A DNA stretch of 64,000 nt from Smittia aterrima. Its lineage: Eukaryota > Arthropoda > Insecta > Diptera > Chironomidae. Where the stretch lies: the NCBI GenBank assembly GCA_033063855.1, contig CP093829.1, positions 12,038,243 to 12,102,242 on the forward strand, in the 5' to 3' direction. Positions 38,364 through 51,332 of this stretch are shown here, in pieces. The notes below the pieces were generated by a model. The model saw nothing but the letters and a program-made list of their open reading frames with translations, did not search any database and was not told the DNA's origin. How positions within the stretch are numbered: position 1 is the stretch's first letter; every line of letters begins with the position of its first letter. The position numbers and the translations under genes were made by a program.

Positions 38364-41300
38364 AGCTCCCAATGATCGTTAAGGGAGCGAAAAAGAAAAA
38401 TGTTACAGCGATGGTGATAGAAAATTCATGTTGATGCTCGCAGAGCTGGGAGATCCATAAATTACGTCAAGCTTAATCCTTAAAGCGCTAACTAGAAGAA
38501 CTTTAAATGAGCTCTGACATAATTTATCGATTCACCACGAAAGTCATTTATCCGTACTAAAATATTTTGATTTCTTTTTAAAAAGAACTATTAAAATTCT
38601 TAATGGATGTTGTCTCAGCTCGCTCTAAACTCCATCCCAGATGGCGAATTATTAAATATTAATTATAATGTATGGTAATCGCAGCGAGATTATTTATTCC
38701 TTCTTACAGTTTCTCCTCGTAACTTCTTCTCAAACAGAACCTTCTCTCTCACTCCATCCCTTGCGACACTGTTAAAATCTTTTGTCGCGTTGAAAAAGGA
38801 TAATTTATGCAAGACTCTCTCTCACTTTGGTTTGAGAAATGCCAAGAATTTCGAGATCTAATCCTCTCCAATTAAAAGCTTCAAGAAATACTTTCAGACC
38901 ATGATTTGACATTCGTTCTGCTAAGCGATATCATCATCAAGCCCTTTCACCAAAAAATAAAAATCTGTTGAGACGTGTGTATAAGCACAGCAATAGTTTC
39001 CTCGTGTTATCGTCTTCTCCTTCATATGCAAATACGAACATACTAAATTCGAAAATCCCCTGAGGAACAAAAGCGGAAGCTTGAAAGTTTGCAGTCAGTC
39101 GAACGATAAAAGTCGACGGCACGACGTGCGAGAAACTAATTTTTGAATGAGCTTTTATTGTTGTATAATTAGCATAATAATGATATCAAATACAAAATGC
39201 GAATTTAATAGATAATTTTCATACGAAAGGAACGAGTTGAAGAATATTTCTAGTGGAATTTTTTTGATTATTTTATAGACTAAAGAAGAAGAACGCAAAC
39301 GTTTCACATATTTTTCATTTCATTTTGTTTCCGTATATAGAAGAGATCTCGATGCTTTTAGCAATTAGTTTTTTGAGAGAAAGAAAAATACAATTAATCT
39401 ACTGACGCGCGGTATCGTTGAGCTTGACAGTCTCACCACTTGAAAATAACGTGAATGTTAAAAGAAAAAAAGGAAAAAAGACAATATTTAAACATGATAC
39501 ATATTTGAGTAAAACTTCCTTGACCTTCATGATATATCTCACTTTCGTTTCGAGAGCTCTTTTTCGTTGATGAACTAACGCAAGCAAATCAGTAATATTT
39601 AAGATGATAAGAAATATGTGAATCGGGAACAATTTATATCATTACAAGGTGAATAATAAATGTGTAAACACTTTTTTCGTGACAACTTTACACTGAGACA
39701 GATTTGAACTCAATTGTTAATTAAAAAAGTTGAAACATTTTTACAGTAGAAGCGAATATTGTGAAGGAACACGTCAAATGCAAAACTCTTTCATTTAACT
39801 CTTATCAGAAACTGATTGAATGTAAAAGAGACGAAGGATAGAGAGAGAGAGTAATTAATATTCTTTAGCAATAATGTTTCTTTCTAAGAATGCACTTTTG
39901 TCTTGTTATTTAAAATTGGAGAAACATTTTTCAAACTATTTACAAAGTTTCATAAAGAAAATTTTTGTCTCGATGATTTCTTAAATTACGTCACTCACTT
40001 GCTAAGACTGCTGTGACGTAATTCATGAATTCACTCGTTGCACTTGCAAGAATTCAAATCTCAATTAACATTTGCACATTCTTTCACTCAAATACACATA
40101 CGCATGCATTAAAGTTCAAGATTTGTCGAGATCAATTGTCGATTCAGTTTTTCGCGGAAAAACACGCGAGAGAAGTGAAAAAAATTCAAAAAAAGCAATA
40201 TTTTGTGGTAGAACGATTACGATATTCAATTACTCGACGACGTGAGGAAGAATGTTTGTCATTCACGTTAAGAAAATAAAAGTGAAGAACTTCGTTTTTT
40301 CGTTCAGATCCGTTCTAGAATAATGAAATTCAAGTAAATTAAGCTCTTAGTGAAGAAAATGATGAATATTTAGTGAAAATTTAGAAAGCAAAAAAAGATA
40401 TCGGACGATAATGGGGATCAAACCAAAGAATCATGGATTAAAATTTAAAGTTTATTACTATGAGACAAATGGAAGATTGTTAATTGAAATTGATAGTATT
40501 AATTGGAATGGTACTGAGTATTGGTTATCAGTTTGAAGGCTTTAAATTAAATTCAGCATTAGTTTGATTAAATCAACAATTCTTTTGATTTCTAAAGAAA
40601 AAAACGTTAATTGATGAACAATGTGATAAATTATCAAAATTACTGAGAAAAATAAGAAAACAAAAATCCATCAATCTTACGTTGTCAATTAGGTTTCGAC
40701 TTTATTTAACATTGTTTAATAATTTTCATTTTCTAAAGGTCGACACGAACTCTTAACTTAAATATAAAATTTTCGATTCTGAAGAGGAAGATGTTGCAAA
40801 TTGATAATTTACAAATGAAAGATTTGCGAATTGTGCCAATTGTTAGACAAACTATTTTAGTTTCTTTTAATTTGTATTTTACTATTTCAATAAATCTATG
40901 TTAAATATAAACAAGAAGAAAAATAAATAAGACTAAGTTTTTGATTTTTTTCTGATGAAAAACATTTGTTTTCGTTTTGCTTGTTTCGAACAATTAACAT
41001 TAGTGATCGATGAGACATTTAATAAACAACCAGGGACAATCCAACACAAAAAAATGAGAATAAAGTTTATTCAATAAACGCATTAAAGTTGTCCACCTCT
41101 TTCCTCATGAGAAACAATAATCCCTGAATTCTTTGATTTGATGGAAAAGTCCTTTCTGAATTGTCCCTTTTCTTCACTTGCCGCTCGTATTAACCCTAGA
41201 GACACTCGTAGCCGTAGTTTTAATTATCAATGTTGTAGAAGACTTTTTAACTCATGAGAAGAAACAAAGTTTATAAGCATTTCCATAAGATATATGTTTG

Positions 41301-43502
41301 TGATTCATGATTAATGTTACAAATGGAAGCAGTCTCGATGAAGGTTTGTCGCAGTTGAAACACATTTTTTGACATTAAATCGAATTTATTCACGATCGTC
41401 TCGACTTGAGAGACGACGACAATTTTTCTGGACGAGAAACTTCTCTGATAAATATTCTTCAAAGTTTTGTATCGTGTCATTTTATAGAAAAAAAAAAGAA
41501 ATTTATTGAAAATTTGATATGAAAATTATTTTTATATGAGATAAGGAAATCAATACAAAAAGAAAATCATCCATTGACGTGAAATTGAGCCTCAGCTCCT
41601 TCGACATCTTCACAGCTTGTTTCCAATCTCGAGATGATGAAAAGCTCTTATTTTTAATACAGTAAGGCAGATGCGAGGCAATCATGAAAACAGGAGCTTC
41701 ACGTTTAAAAAATGTTTAAGAAGATTTCTCGCTTAAGGTTCTTACACTTATTTTGTACCTTGGACGGGATCGTCAAAAATAGTGCAAAATATTCTCATTC
41801 AAAGTCGAGTTTATTTTGCAAAGAAGCTCTTGATCATGTAATCAACTATTTGGTCGAAAAATTCGAATTTAGCAGCGAGTGGATCTTAAAATATAATTTC
41901 AATCAATGAGCCACATTAAAGTATTCGATAGAGCCGAGGAGCAGCGTGAAATGTTATTTTTCTTAGCCTTCAACAGCATACAGGGTCTGAAATTATATAA
42001 AATAGATTATTCAAGTAAAACTTAATTATATTTACTATCATTTTCATGATAAAATTCATCAGACAAACTTAATTGAATTATGAATATTTGCAATATTTCG
42101 TCTTGTTATTTTACCGTTGAAGAAGAAAATAACTTGCAGTCATACAAAAATGAAATAAAATATAAACTTAAAGAGTATTAGAGATAAACACGGTGCCAAA
42201 TGCAAGTCTTATGATATGATGTCGCCACGTAAATTTATGCAAAGGTGAAGGGAGCGATGAGCCAAGCTTCATTCAATCGAGCTCCGGCAGAGCTGAATTG
42301 AATTGGACAATCGTTCCCTTAGGAAAAGAAGCAAATTTGATGAAATAGTTAATTTAGAAGTATAAAAACTGATAGAAAACTGATAGCACGAGCTAATGTG
42401 GTTGGAAGAAAGTAGAGAAAAAACAACACTGACGACAAACAAGAACATTTAGTGAAGCTTTTTTACCCAAAATATAAAAAAGAGAAAATCGAATTTGATA
42501 TGACTTTTACACGAGAAGAGATATCAATTCAAAGGACGGAAGAAGAAGAAAAAAAATACATAAAGCAGAAAATATATTTTCACGAGGAAAATAATAAAAG
42601 CGAACTCAATGGTTAAGCTGATTTCAAGCCTGATAATTTAATTCGTAGGCAATTACGAAAGATATAAAATTCGATTCTCTTGTGTTTCAACTTAGCGACA
42701 TTTGATCCATCAATATAGCAAATGATTCCCCGCAAAAGAAGAAACATGCGGAAATGAAATTGGGAAGGAAAATCCATTTTTGAAAAATCACGTTGATAAA
42801 AGAAAATTATTCTCTATCCAATTATTACGTGTATAGACAAAACAAATAATAAAAATATATTATCAATGTAATTTCGTTTGTTGATCAAGAGATTTCCTCA
42901 CACCTCCCTCCACAACTGTCGATTAATTCAGTTTCAGAAGAAGGTGATTCCTAGAAAGAAGAGATTCTTAAATCAACATTGCCAGCATTTTATTTCGTCA
43001 CGTTCCTAACATAAAACTTGGTTCAATTTTGCGATAACAACCATTGCCGTATTTAAAGGAGAAAGATTTTAATTAACTCGTCAACGCTTCAGAATCACTT
43101 CAGAGTTTGTATGTTTTTGGGAAAAACGGTAAGTATCGTCAAACTCATCGTTATAAAGGAACTTTCAACTTTTTGTGACCTTATTTTGAAACCTTCCTTT
43201 GAGCTAAGCAATGAGGCGAAGCTAATCCTTACGTGCTATGTCACTGAGTCTTGTTTGATGTATGAGGTCAGATGTGCGCACAATTAATTCCTTTTAATCG
43301 CCTAAGGCGAGAGAGAGACTAAGAATAACAATAAAATCATAAACAGATCGAAAGGAAAAATCATGTTACAGGAAATTGATTTTCGGCTCACACAAATGAA
43401 AATACATGTCCCAATATTTAGTAACAACAATAAAACTCAATTGTGTTGATGAAAACAAATAAATTTTCTGTGTCTCAATAATGATGTGTGAAAATACAAT
43501 TG

Positions 43503-45191
43503 TGACGTCATAGATTCGAATCACATGCAGAATGATGACGCACTTACTTCGGAATGTCGAAAGCTGCGCTCTGAAAGTTCACGGAAAATTCCGAGAGAGA
43601 GATCGAGAGAGCTTTTCCTTCAAACTAAAGTTTTGTGCTTGAAATAGTTCAAGAAGTGCTTAAACTTGAGTGCTCTGTTCAATTTCTTGTAAATTGCTAA
43701 GTGCAGATCATAAATTGATAAGATTTTCAAAAGATTACAATGCAGACAAGAGATCGCGGCTCTCTTTCGTTAAATATTATTATATTCTCTCGAAATATCT
43801 ATGTACTTGCCGTCGAAAAGAGTTTTTCATCCTCTTCAGTTTCTTTCGAACGTCCTTAGTGATAAGACAAGTTTCGTGTCGTAAAATAAATTGTTTCTCT
43901 AATCATCTTTGTTAATATCCAGCTGGAGTGTTAATTCATTAATATTTTTCTAATTAAGCATCGAGTTAAAAGAAAAACGTTTTGATAAATAGCGGAAAAC
44001 TTATCTTGAAAACGTCAGACGCCATAAATGATGAGATAACAAATTTCTTAATTTCAAGTGCAGCTCAGATCGTGAGTTTCTTTTTATTTGCTTTATCCAA
44101 GGAAATCTTGTGGAACGGGATCGTTCATTGAAAATGTCTTTCTAGTTAAAAGAAATTGATTCGTTTGAGTTGATTGATGAGCTTCAGAGACATCACTGAG
44201 ATTTGAAGCTTTAATAAATGTTCTTCGGAAATCAATTGTCTGAAGAATTTCCTCTGTTCAAATGTTTGCTCTTACTCTCCGTGGCTCTAATGAAAGTTTG
44301 TGCAGCTGCACATTCAATTTTGAAACTTAATCCCTCTAGAAGCTTTATTCCGTTCTTCATTCTAACCGGCTTTTGATTGCATCATTCTATTTCGCTTAAA
44401 GGCTTTCTCATCGTCGTTTCCACTCAATTTCCCACTCTGAATTAATTTGGATAATTATTGGTGACAGTCTACCGTTGACGTCACTAACTTGATGTCGTCT
44501 CGAATTTCGTAATAAATCTTGTCAGTTCCTCGCTGCTTTTACTTCACGATAAATATTTTGGTATCGTCAACAATGTCATTGAGAGCATTCTATTTCACTG
44601 CCAGCCCATTAAAGCGTCGTCGTTAGGATAGACGAGACGGAAGCTCAGCTATAAATCGAATTAACTTGAAGCTATCACAATATTTTTGCCTCCCGCGCTT
44701 CATCATTTTAAAATGATAAATGACTTAATTAATCATGCTCCGATTTCTTTGATTTGAAAATGTTTCTTGAGCTTATTACTCTATTGTGTGAGCTTTCTTT
44801 TTTTTTGCTTCTCTTGCTTTACCAATTAAGTGACCGTCTTGTCCCTTTCTTTGTTAGAAGCTCGCGCGTGTGTGCGGGAGATAATTGTTCCTTTGGGGAT
44901 TCTTTGATTGTACGAACTAATAAAAGAATTGATGTTTTTTGCGTGAACAAATCGAGATAATATCTTCTTGTGTGCCTGCTGTCTTTGCCTTTCATCTTCA
45001 CCTTCCTGCCTGCGCCATTCGCTTCTGTTTTTATCGTCAACTTCTCTTGACTTCTTATTCAATTGTGGGAGTTCTCCATGAGAAACGTTTGCTGCTTCGA
45101 GCTATTGTTGGATTTCTTCTGATAAGAAAAGGTGAAAATTGTTGAAGCCATTGGAGACGACAGCGCGTCGACAAGCACACAAATGACGTCA
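43503..45191. promoter_or_regulatory. cluster of three perfect CRE octamers upstream of Dgk
   Basis: TGACGTCA occurs at 43503-43510, 44476-44483 and 45184-45191. The last two share the longer block TGACGTCACTAA. Half sites TGACGTA occur near 40013, 45793 and 46381. A TATA box follows at 45499. This fits a CREB/ATF-responsive upstream region for Dgk, but the target gene is inferred from position only. Confidence 0.45.
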
Positions 45192-48100
45192 CTAATTGAA
45201 ATCTCCTTTACGGTGCTCGTGGGACGCATTGGGACATGAGCTTGTTTGTTACGTAAGGAAGTGATGTGGAAAAAATCTGAGTGGATGCGCTCGAATAGGA
45301 AAAGAAAACTATTCGAAGAGAACCCGAACTCGTTTTAACTTTTCTCATTCGCATCGAAAAAGCTCTGTTTGCATTAAGATTGCATGAGAACAGGCGTTGA
45401 ATTACGAGAAAATCATGTATTATGCATGAAACTCTTGTAAACAACGCACTCGCTCTTTCGTTAAGTTTTTCCAACTCTCCCTCTCACGACTTTTGGGTTA
45501 TAAAATGCTTTCAGATTGGAGAAAATTCGTTTAGTCTCTGTCGACATTTCGAAGTGGAACGAAGCTGAGTGGCCTGTGAGTTCTCATTGTTAACCGACAC
45601 AAGACAACCCAAATCATAAATAAATATTAAATTCCGACAAGTCGGAAAGATTCTTTTATCTGTGAGTCGGAAGGAAAATCAGATTTTATAATGAGACACA
45701 GACCAAGTTTCTCTGGCGTGTGCTGACAAGATTGAGTTTCTAATTTCCCAAGGATTTCAACGGGAAAAACAAGGAGCTTGGCACGTACTTATTGACGTAG
45801 GAAAACTCAATATTGTTACGTTCAAATCGCTATAAAAGTGAATTAAAGGAAACGCGAATGGATTAGAAAACCTAACAAAGTCGCTCGCGCTGGTAATTAA
45901 GTCCATAAACGACTCGCTTCCCCGATGATTGATTAATGAGTAATAAAAATTAAGAAAAGAGAGTTTTCAGTTTAAAAATAAAATGTCTAAAAAATGCTAT
46001 AAAAGTTTACGACGGCGTGAATTTCACACAGAGAAGTTTAATAAATGAAATCACATTTCAAAGGCAAAAAAAAAGCTTCGCTTGTGTGAATGTGGCGAGC
46101 TTCGCATTGTGTTGAACAACATAAAACGCAAGATCAATAAAGTGAATAAGAATCAATGAAAAGTTGAAAGGTGAAAATCATCTAATTCTTCTCTTCCTTG
46201 GCATTTCTGCTCATCGTCCCCCTCATCGTTAAAGGATAAAGCACACAAACAGCAAAACCACGGAGAAAGGTGAATATTTTTGCATAATCTCAAACTTTTA
46301 TCCGCTCTCAGGTGGTTGAGTCACCTCTCTCTTAAGCTTTTTGAACTTTCACCTGAAACCTTTAAAAACTTCTGTCAAAGGTGACGTAACGATCGTTGGG
46401 TCCTCGATAAAGCTTCTCTGCTTCAACAAAAGTCAAAGCTTCAACGCCTCGATTATTACGTTCTTCTCGTTTGTGTAGAAAACCTTTAGAAAAATAAACA
46501 TGCCCTGACGACGTTGCTGGCGGAAATTCTTGAAAGCTTTTCTCAAACTGATTTCCTTGTTTTTCAGTCGAGCGAAATTTAATAAAATATTTATGCAATG
46601 CTTGTAAGGAGAATCGTTGCGATAAATCTCATTTCCTGGGACTGCATAATTCGAAGATTCAAGATATGAAAAGAAGGATTTTTGTTAAAGCTTACGAGCG
46701 GGATTCGTTTTGGATCAATAAGCAGAAGATTCATATCGCGACGATAGTTCAAGGCTTCCACAAAGCTTAAATATCAAATTATGACTTCATTCATATGGGA
46801 GATGCGATAAATCAAAGCTAAATCAGATTGGACTTGCTAGTAGGCAAAGTCTTCTTATCAGACGACTGTAACACTCGACTGACTAATCGGTTGAATTAAT
46901 CAACTAATTCTCAGCCATAATGATCATGCTTTATCTCATAATGGCTTTATTTCATCATAAAAGAGCCAGGGGAGTTCACATCGAATGACGATGATGGCGA
47001 AATTAGAAAGCGATTAAAAATCTCGTCGTTCAGATGCCACAAGGAGTCATCAGAATACTCGATCCTTTTATGAACACCAAGCCTTAGTCGTAATCTCAAG
47101 AAACAATAAAAAAGAGCATAAATTCCAATTGAAAAAACGCGCGCGCTACTTTAATCCCGACAGTCGAAATGTGCCTTCTGTTGTGCGCTCGTTTCCATGG
47201 AAGTTTAGTTTTTATTCCTCGTTATTCGTCTCTTCGTTTCTTCGTTTCCGCACAAATTATTTGCGGCTAGTTGCGAGAGTTGCGTTCCATTTTGACTTGG
47301 AATGTATCTGAAAGCTCCGAACTCTACACCAAACTGTTAATTTACGCCATGAGGCATGCGATGCCATTATCCTTCGCTCGACTGCAGTGTGTGTTCGTCC
47401 CTCTTTTCGCCTAATCAGTTTTGATGGTGTAAAATAGTAGTTTCCCAGTCGTTTGTCTCGAATTTGCGTGGGCTGGCTATTTCTTGAATTCTCCCTTCTC
47501 GCTCGTAAAACCACCAAACTTGCAGGATATTTTTAGCGTGGCTCACACAATGACATCATCAATTCTGCATACAAATTACTTCGACCGGAAAACGATCGTA
47601 AGTCTCCACAAAGGGAGACTCTCTCTGGCTATGTAGGGCTCGTCGAGCTGGGTGGAGTGAAGTGAAAAATTGAAAATTCACATAAATTATTCGACACTCG
47701 AGTTGAATGAGTCTGGACTAGAGAAAAGTTTTCAAACTTTGAAAATATTTCAAACACAATTAAATTGAAGCTAACAAAGGCCACTTAGCAACTAAAGCCG
47801 GGGGATAGACACACTTAAGCTAATTGAAATTCATAAAGGCTCTCATTTACATTTTGAAATCATTCCGGAACGGAAACTGAAGGGAAAGGAACGTCGGGTT
47901 GTTGCACGGGAGAAAAAGCAAGTTCTTTGCCGCCTACCTACACTCAATTCGAGCAAGGGAGCGACAACAAGACTCATTTTCAAAGCTTCTTGCTATTTTT
48001 GAATCCAAAAGCTTCCGAAGCTTATGACTCCTACACAAGAAATGAATGAATGAGGCAGGTTTAAACAACTGATAGAATCCTGAGTTTTGACATGCAAACT

Positions 48101-49163
48101 GCTTCGACAAAGAAAGCTCGGCTTAGGTTCAAAGCTCACAGGTTTAAGAAGAATCATGCCTGGGATTTCGGCAAACACGAGCTTTTAATTAACTTCTCTT
48201 TCCCTTTTTGTTTTCTCCTGGCACCATTGCACAAACCAAGGTTTTGCGTAATAGATGCGTCAATGAAATGGCGCTTGACAAGAAGTCGGTGGCTGTTGTT
48301 GACACGACTGATGAATAATGAAGAAGAAATACTTCAAATGCATGCTTCGCGAAGAATTTATTTTTGAGTTCAAAGGGCGCTAGGCATTTTGGATGAGATA
48401 TTCAAGCGAAAATATGTCACAAGCCCAAGAATAATTAAATTATTTCTAACCCGACGTCATAAAAACGGAAGAAGCCCGAGAAACATCAACAATTAAACAG
48501 TGAGCGTTTCTGTTGATTAACAACTCTTATCTTGATTGTGAAATTTATTTAAATAAAGCGTCAATAGACGACGAAAGAACACGGCTTTTAATTATTATCT
48601 TGCGACTCGTTATCTGTTTTTATTCATGAAGCCCCAAGACGAAGACGTTGAAAAGCGAAAAAACTCACACCACACTCGCCGAGATCTAAAGCCCAACGCG
48701 ACCAACTCGTAACGCGATTCCGTTGAAGAAAGAAAGACTCGTAATTGAGTAAACTCGACATTGTTTATGAGATGAAAATCATGTAACAGAAAGAGCAACA
48801 TTTGATTTCCAGCTGATGTCAGAAGTGTAGCTTGAAATTGATATTACAAATTGCTTTTGTCTCACATTGTTTTTTATTCTTTTTGGCTTCTGAGAGAATC
48901 GCTTCGCAAACTCACCCTCTTCAAATGAACGAAGTTTCTTGCTCATGCCGTTTGTCTTTCAAGTCGAAAGAAGCAACTTTAACTTACTTAACTTTTTGCC
49001 TTAACAAATAAACATTTCATTAAAAACTTTCCCTCAGAAAAACTTTCCCTCACTTGTCGACGTCGCCAATTCTCTTGAATTTTCTTTGATTCTCCGAAGA
49101 GAAGAAAATTCTCTCTCACCTTCGTTAAGTTTTCTTGTGAGCGAGAGAGAATTTTTCCGCTCG

Positions 49164-49199
49164 TATATAAAATTTTCCCAACAGAAATTCATTCAGTAG
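49164..49199 (+). promoter_or_regulatory. Dgk: TATA plus initiator core promoter, probably of Dgk
   Basis: TATATAA begins at 49164 and an arthropod-type initiator TTCAGTA places +1 at A49195, exactly 31 bases downstream, the ideal spacing. A usable donor GTAAAT follows at 49265. The first coding exon of Dgk begins directly after a splice acceptor at 50849, so it needs an upstream leader exon. This promoter is the best visible candidate, giving a leader of about 70 bases and a 1.6 kb intron. Confidence 0.5.
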
Positions 49200-49264
49200 C
49201 TGTCTGATCACGTTCTGAGTGAAAACTCGTGAAAACCGCGCGCGACATAAAAGAAAAATTTCAA

Positions 49265-50849
49265 GTAAATTCAAATTCAGAACGTCAGCTGCTATTAGCT
49301 TCGCTCGCTCGCGTATTAGTGAGTTTGTGTGGTTCTTTTATTTTTCCTCCTCGATCTGCTGTCTCGAGACGACGCGAATTTGCAAAGTGAACAAATGCCT
49401 AAATCTTTTATTACTCGCATCTATCACAAACGATGAGATGAGGAGGAGATGAGATGTGATTAAGACAGCCAACCAACGCGAATACAAATTATGCAAAAGG
49501 AAAGAGCACATGCTTATACGATAAATAAATTTTTGCGCGGAAAAATTCGCGAACATAAAAAATGCGCGATAAAGATCGCTTATAATGACATAATTATCTT
49601 CGTATGAGCGCAGTGAAGCGATAAAAACATGACTGTGTATTAAGTATCTAGCAAGAGAAGGAGAAAGCGAGGCAATTGGAGGAGAATTGTGTAAATCTTC
49701 GATAAAACGAGATGAAACATTTAAACAAATAAATATTTTTCACTCAAGGCTGCTAAGGAAAATGTGTGTGTATATAATTTTGCTCAATCGCGAATGAAGC
49801 AATTTTCACGATCCGATGCTTTCATTAGTGGAAAATTCGATTCCAAAGAAAATTAAAAGTGTTTTCTTTTTTTATTATTGCTGAGCAGCGCTCGAAACAA
49901 GAAGAAATTTCGAAAAGTTTTCATCGCCGAGTTCAAACTTTGTTTCTGTCGAGTGAATTAAAACGAAAAGGTGATGGCACAGTAAATTCCGCGTGAATGC
50001 AAGCAATGTCGTGTTCTCCGGCTTGTTAAATGAGCAAACGACTCAAACAACCCATTTCGCTACAAAAATTATTTTTAAGTTCGTGGTCTTTCCCTTATAG
50101 CTCTGATCATTACAATTTGTGGAATTTCGTTCCGCTATGAATAATTAAAGCGCTTTCCAAAAATAATTATTTACTTAAATAAATTAAAGAAACAATGGCA
50201 AGTCCAGTGGGACATTCACTGCATATGTGGACAACATCTTCTCGAGAACTTCAAACTTGTTTTCTTTAGGGAGCAGTGCGTGATAGAATTCTTGAGGCTT
50301 AAAAGTGCATTAGCGTTATTTATGAGGGCAGCGAATGCTCGCAAGGGAGCGTACATAAATTATGTCACGTTTATGGTTTTTAATAAAACTTTATGACACT
50401 CACGTTTCTATGATCGAAATCTTTTCTGTGAAAAGACAAATTTTCGACTTCAAGCTTTTGAGTAAACAGCTTGACGCATCTTCCCTATACTGCTAAAGCT
50501 TCCTTATCAGAAATTACACAATCGTAAGCTCCATGGCAAATCTCATATTGTTCTTTCTCTTTTCCAACTACACTGACTAGCAGTTCCGCAAAAGTTTTAA
50601 TTCTTTTGATCAGGTCTCTGTGAAACTTTGTCTTCATGCGGAATCTACTCAGATGATTAATGGCTGGAAAAGTTATTTTTCTTTCTTCGATGAATTCATG
50701 ATTGTTGTCTCGATGAAGCTCTTGAACTGTTCGAATTTCTTGTGACTTTTTCTTGTCGTCGTCTCTCGTGACTTTCGTGATTCTTTTGACCCCTTTCATT
50801 GCTTCGTAAGCAAAATTAAAATAAATGTTCATCGAATATTTTCTTTCAG
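49265..50849 (+). other. probable 5' intron of Dgk
   Basis: This lies between the candidate leader exon and the ATG-containing exon, ending in the acceptor TTTTCTTTCAG. A minus-strand open frame (50485-50832, about 115 codons from an ATG) lies here, but it has no recognised homology and a length expected by chance. Confidence 0.45.
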
Positions 50850-51332
50850 ATGGAGTGCACACAGTGGGATAAGCTGTCTCCGAACGAGTTCCAGCAACTT
50901 CAAGATCTCGCGAGCTGTAAGTCAAAGCAAATCATTTTTCGATTATCCATTTAAATACAGAGAGCTTCAAATTTCAAATGCAGACTCGAACAAGAAGCTA
51001 CAAGACGTTTTGGAAGAGTTTTGCGGAGCAACATCGACTTACAAATTTAATCAAGATGATGTGAGTGTTCTTGAGATTGAAGTTTAGTTGGAAATTTCCG
51101 ATGAAAACAAATTTTCTCCCTCTTCAGGACATTGACTTTGAGGGCTTTCAGAAATTTCTCGATCTATTTTTGGATTGTGAAACGCCCAGTGAACTCTCGA
51201 AACATCTCTTCTTGTCCTTTTTACGACCCTATCAATCCCAGATAACAGGTAATAGTACTTTGAGCTGTATGGCCGCACTAAGTAGTAATACAGCATGCGC
51301 TCCTGTAACATCACATAACACTGGCGTTAGAG
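50850..51332 (+). CDS. Dgk: Dgk exons 1-3, recoverin-homology (RVH) domain
   Basis: Residues from MECTQWDKLSPNEF through FLDCETPSELSKHLFLSF form the N-terminal RVH domain typical of type I DGKs, which couples Ca2+ binding to activation. Exon 3 has two in-phase donors: after 51248 (GTAATA) and after 51332 (GTATTC). The longer form adds 28 Ser/Thr/Ala-rich residues. Which is used cannot be told from sequence. Confidence 0.88.

Larger units (their letters stand above)
37060..49163. other. mub 3' UTR and 12 kb interval without a recognised gene
   Basis: After the short-isoform stop there is probable 3' UTR up to about 38.4 kb. The rest shows no exon I recognise on either strand. It holds a CA microsatellite, three perfect CRE octamers at 43.5-45.2 kb and TATA boxes at 45499 and 45831. 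Much of it may be upstream regulatory sequence or a first intron of Dgk. Confidence 0.5.

Noticed and set aside
41271..41909. Adjacent short frames on both strands near 41.3-41.9 kb
   Set aside because: They overlap, are short and have no joining splice sites or recognisable sequence; likely chance frames in AT-rich DNA.
46362..46598. 78-codon minus-strand frame with a fairly protein-like composition
   Set aside because: No homology was recognised, and there are no convincing flanking splice sites or neighbouring exons.
50485..50925. 146-codon minus-strand frame overlapping the first Dgk coding exon
   Set aside because: It is antisense to a real exon and its pyrimidine tract, shows no family resemblance, and its length is within chance expectation.
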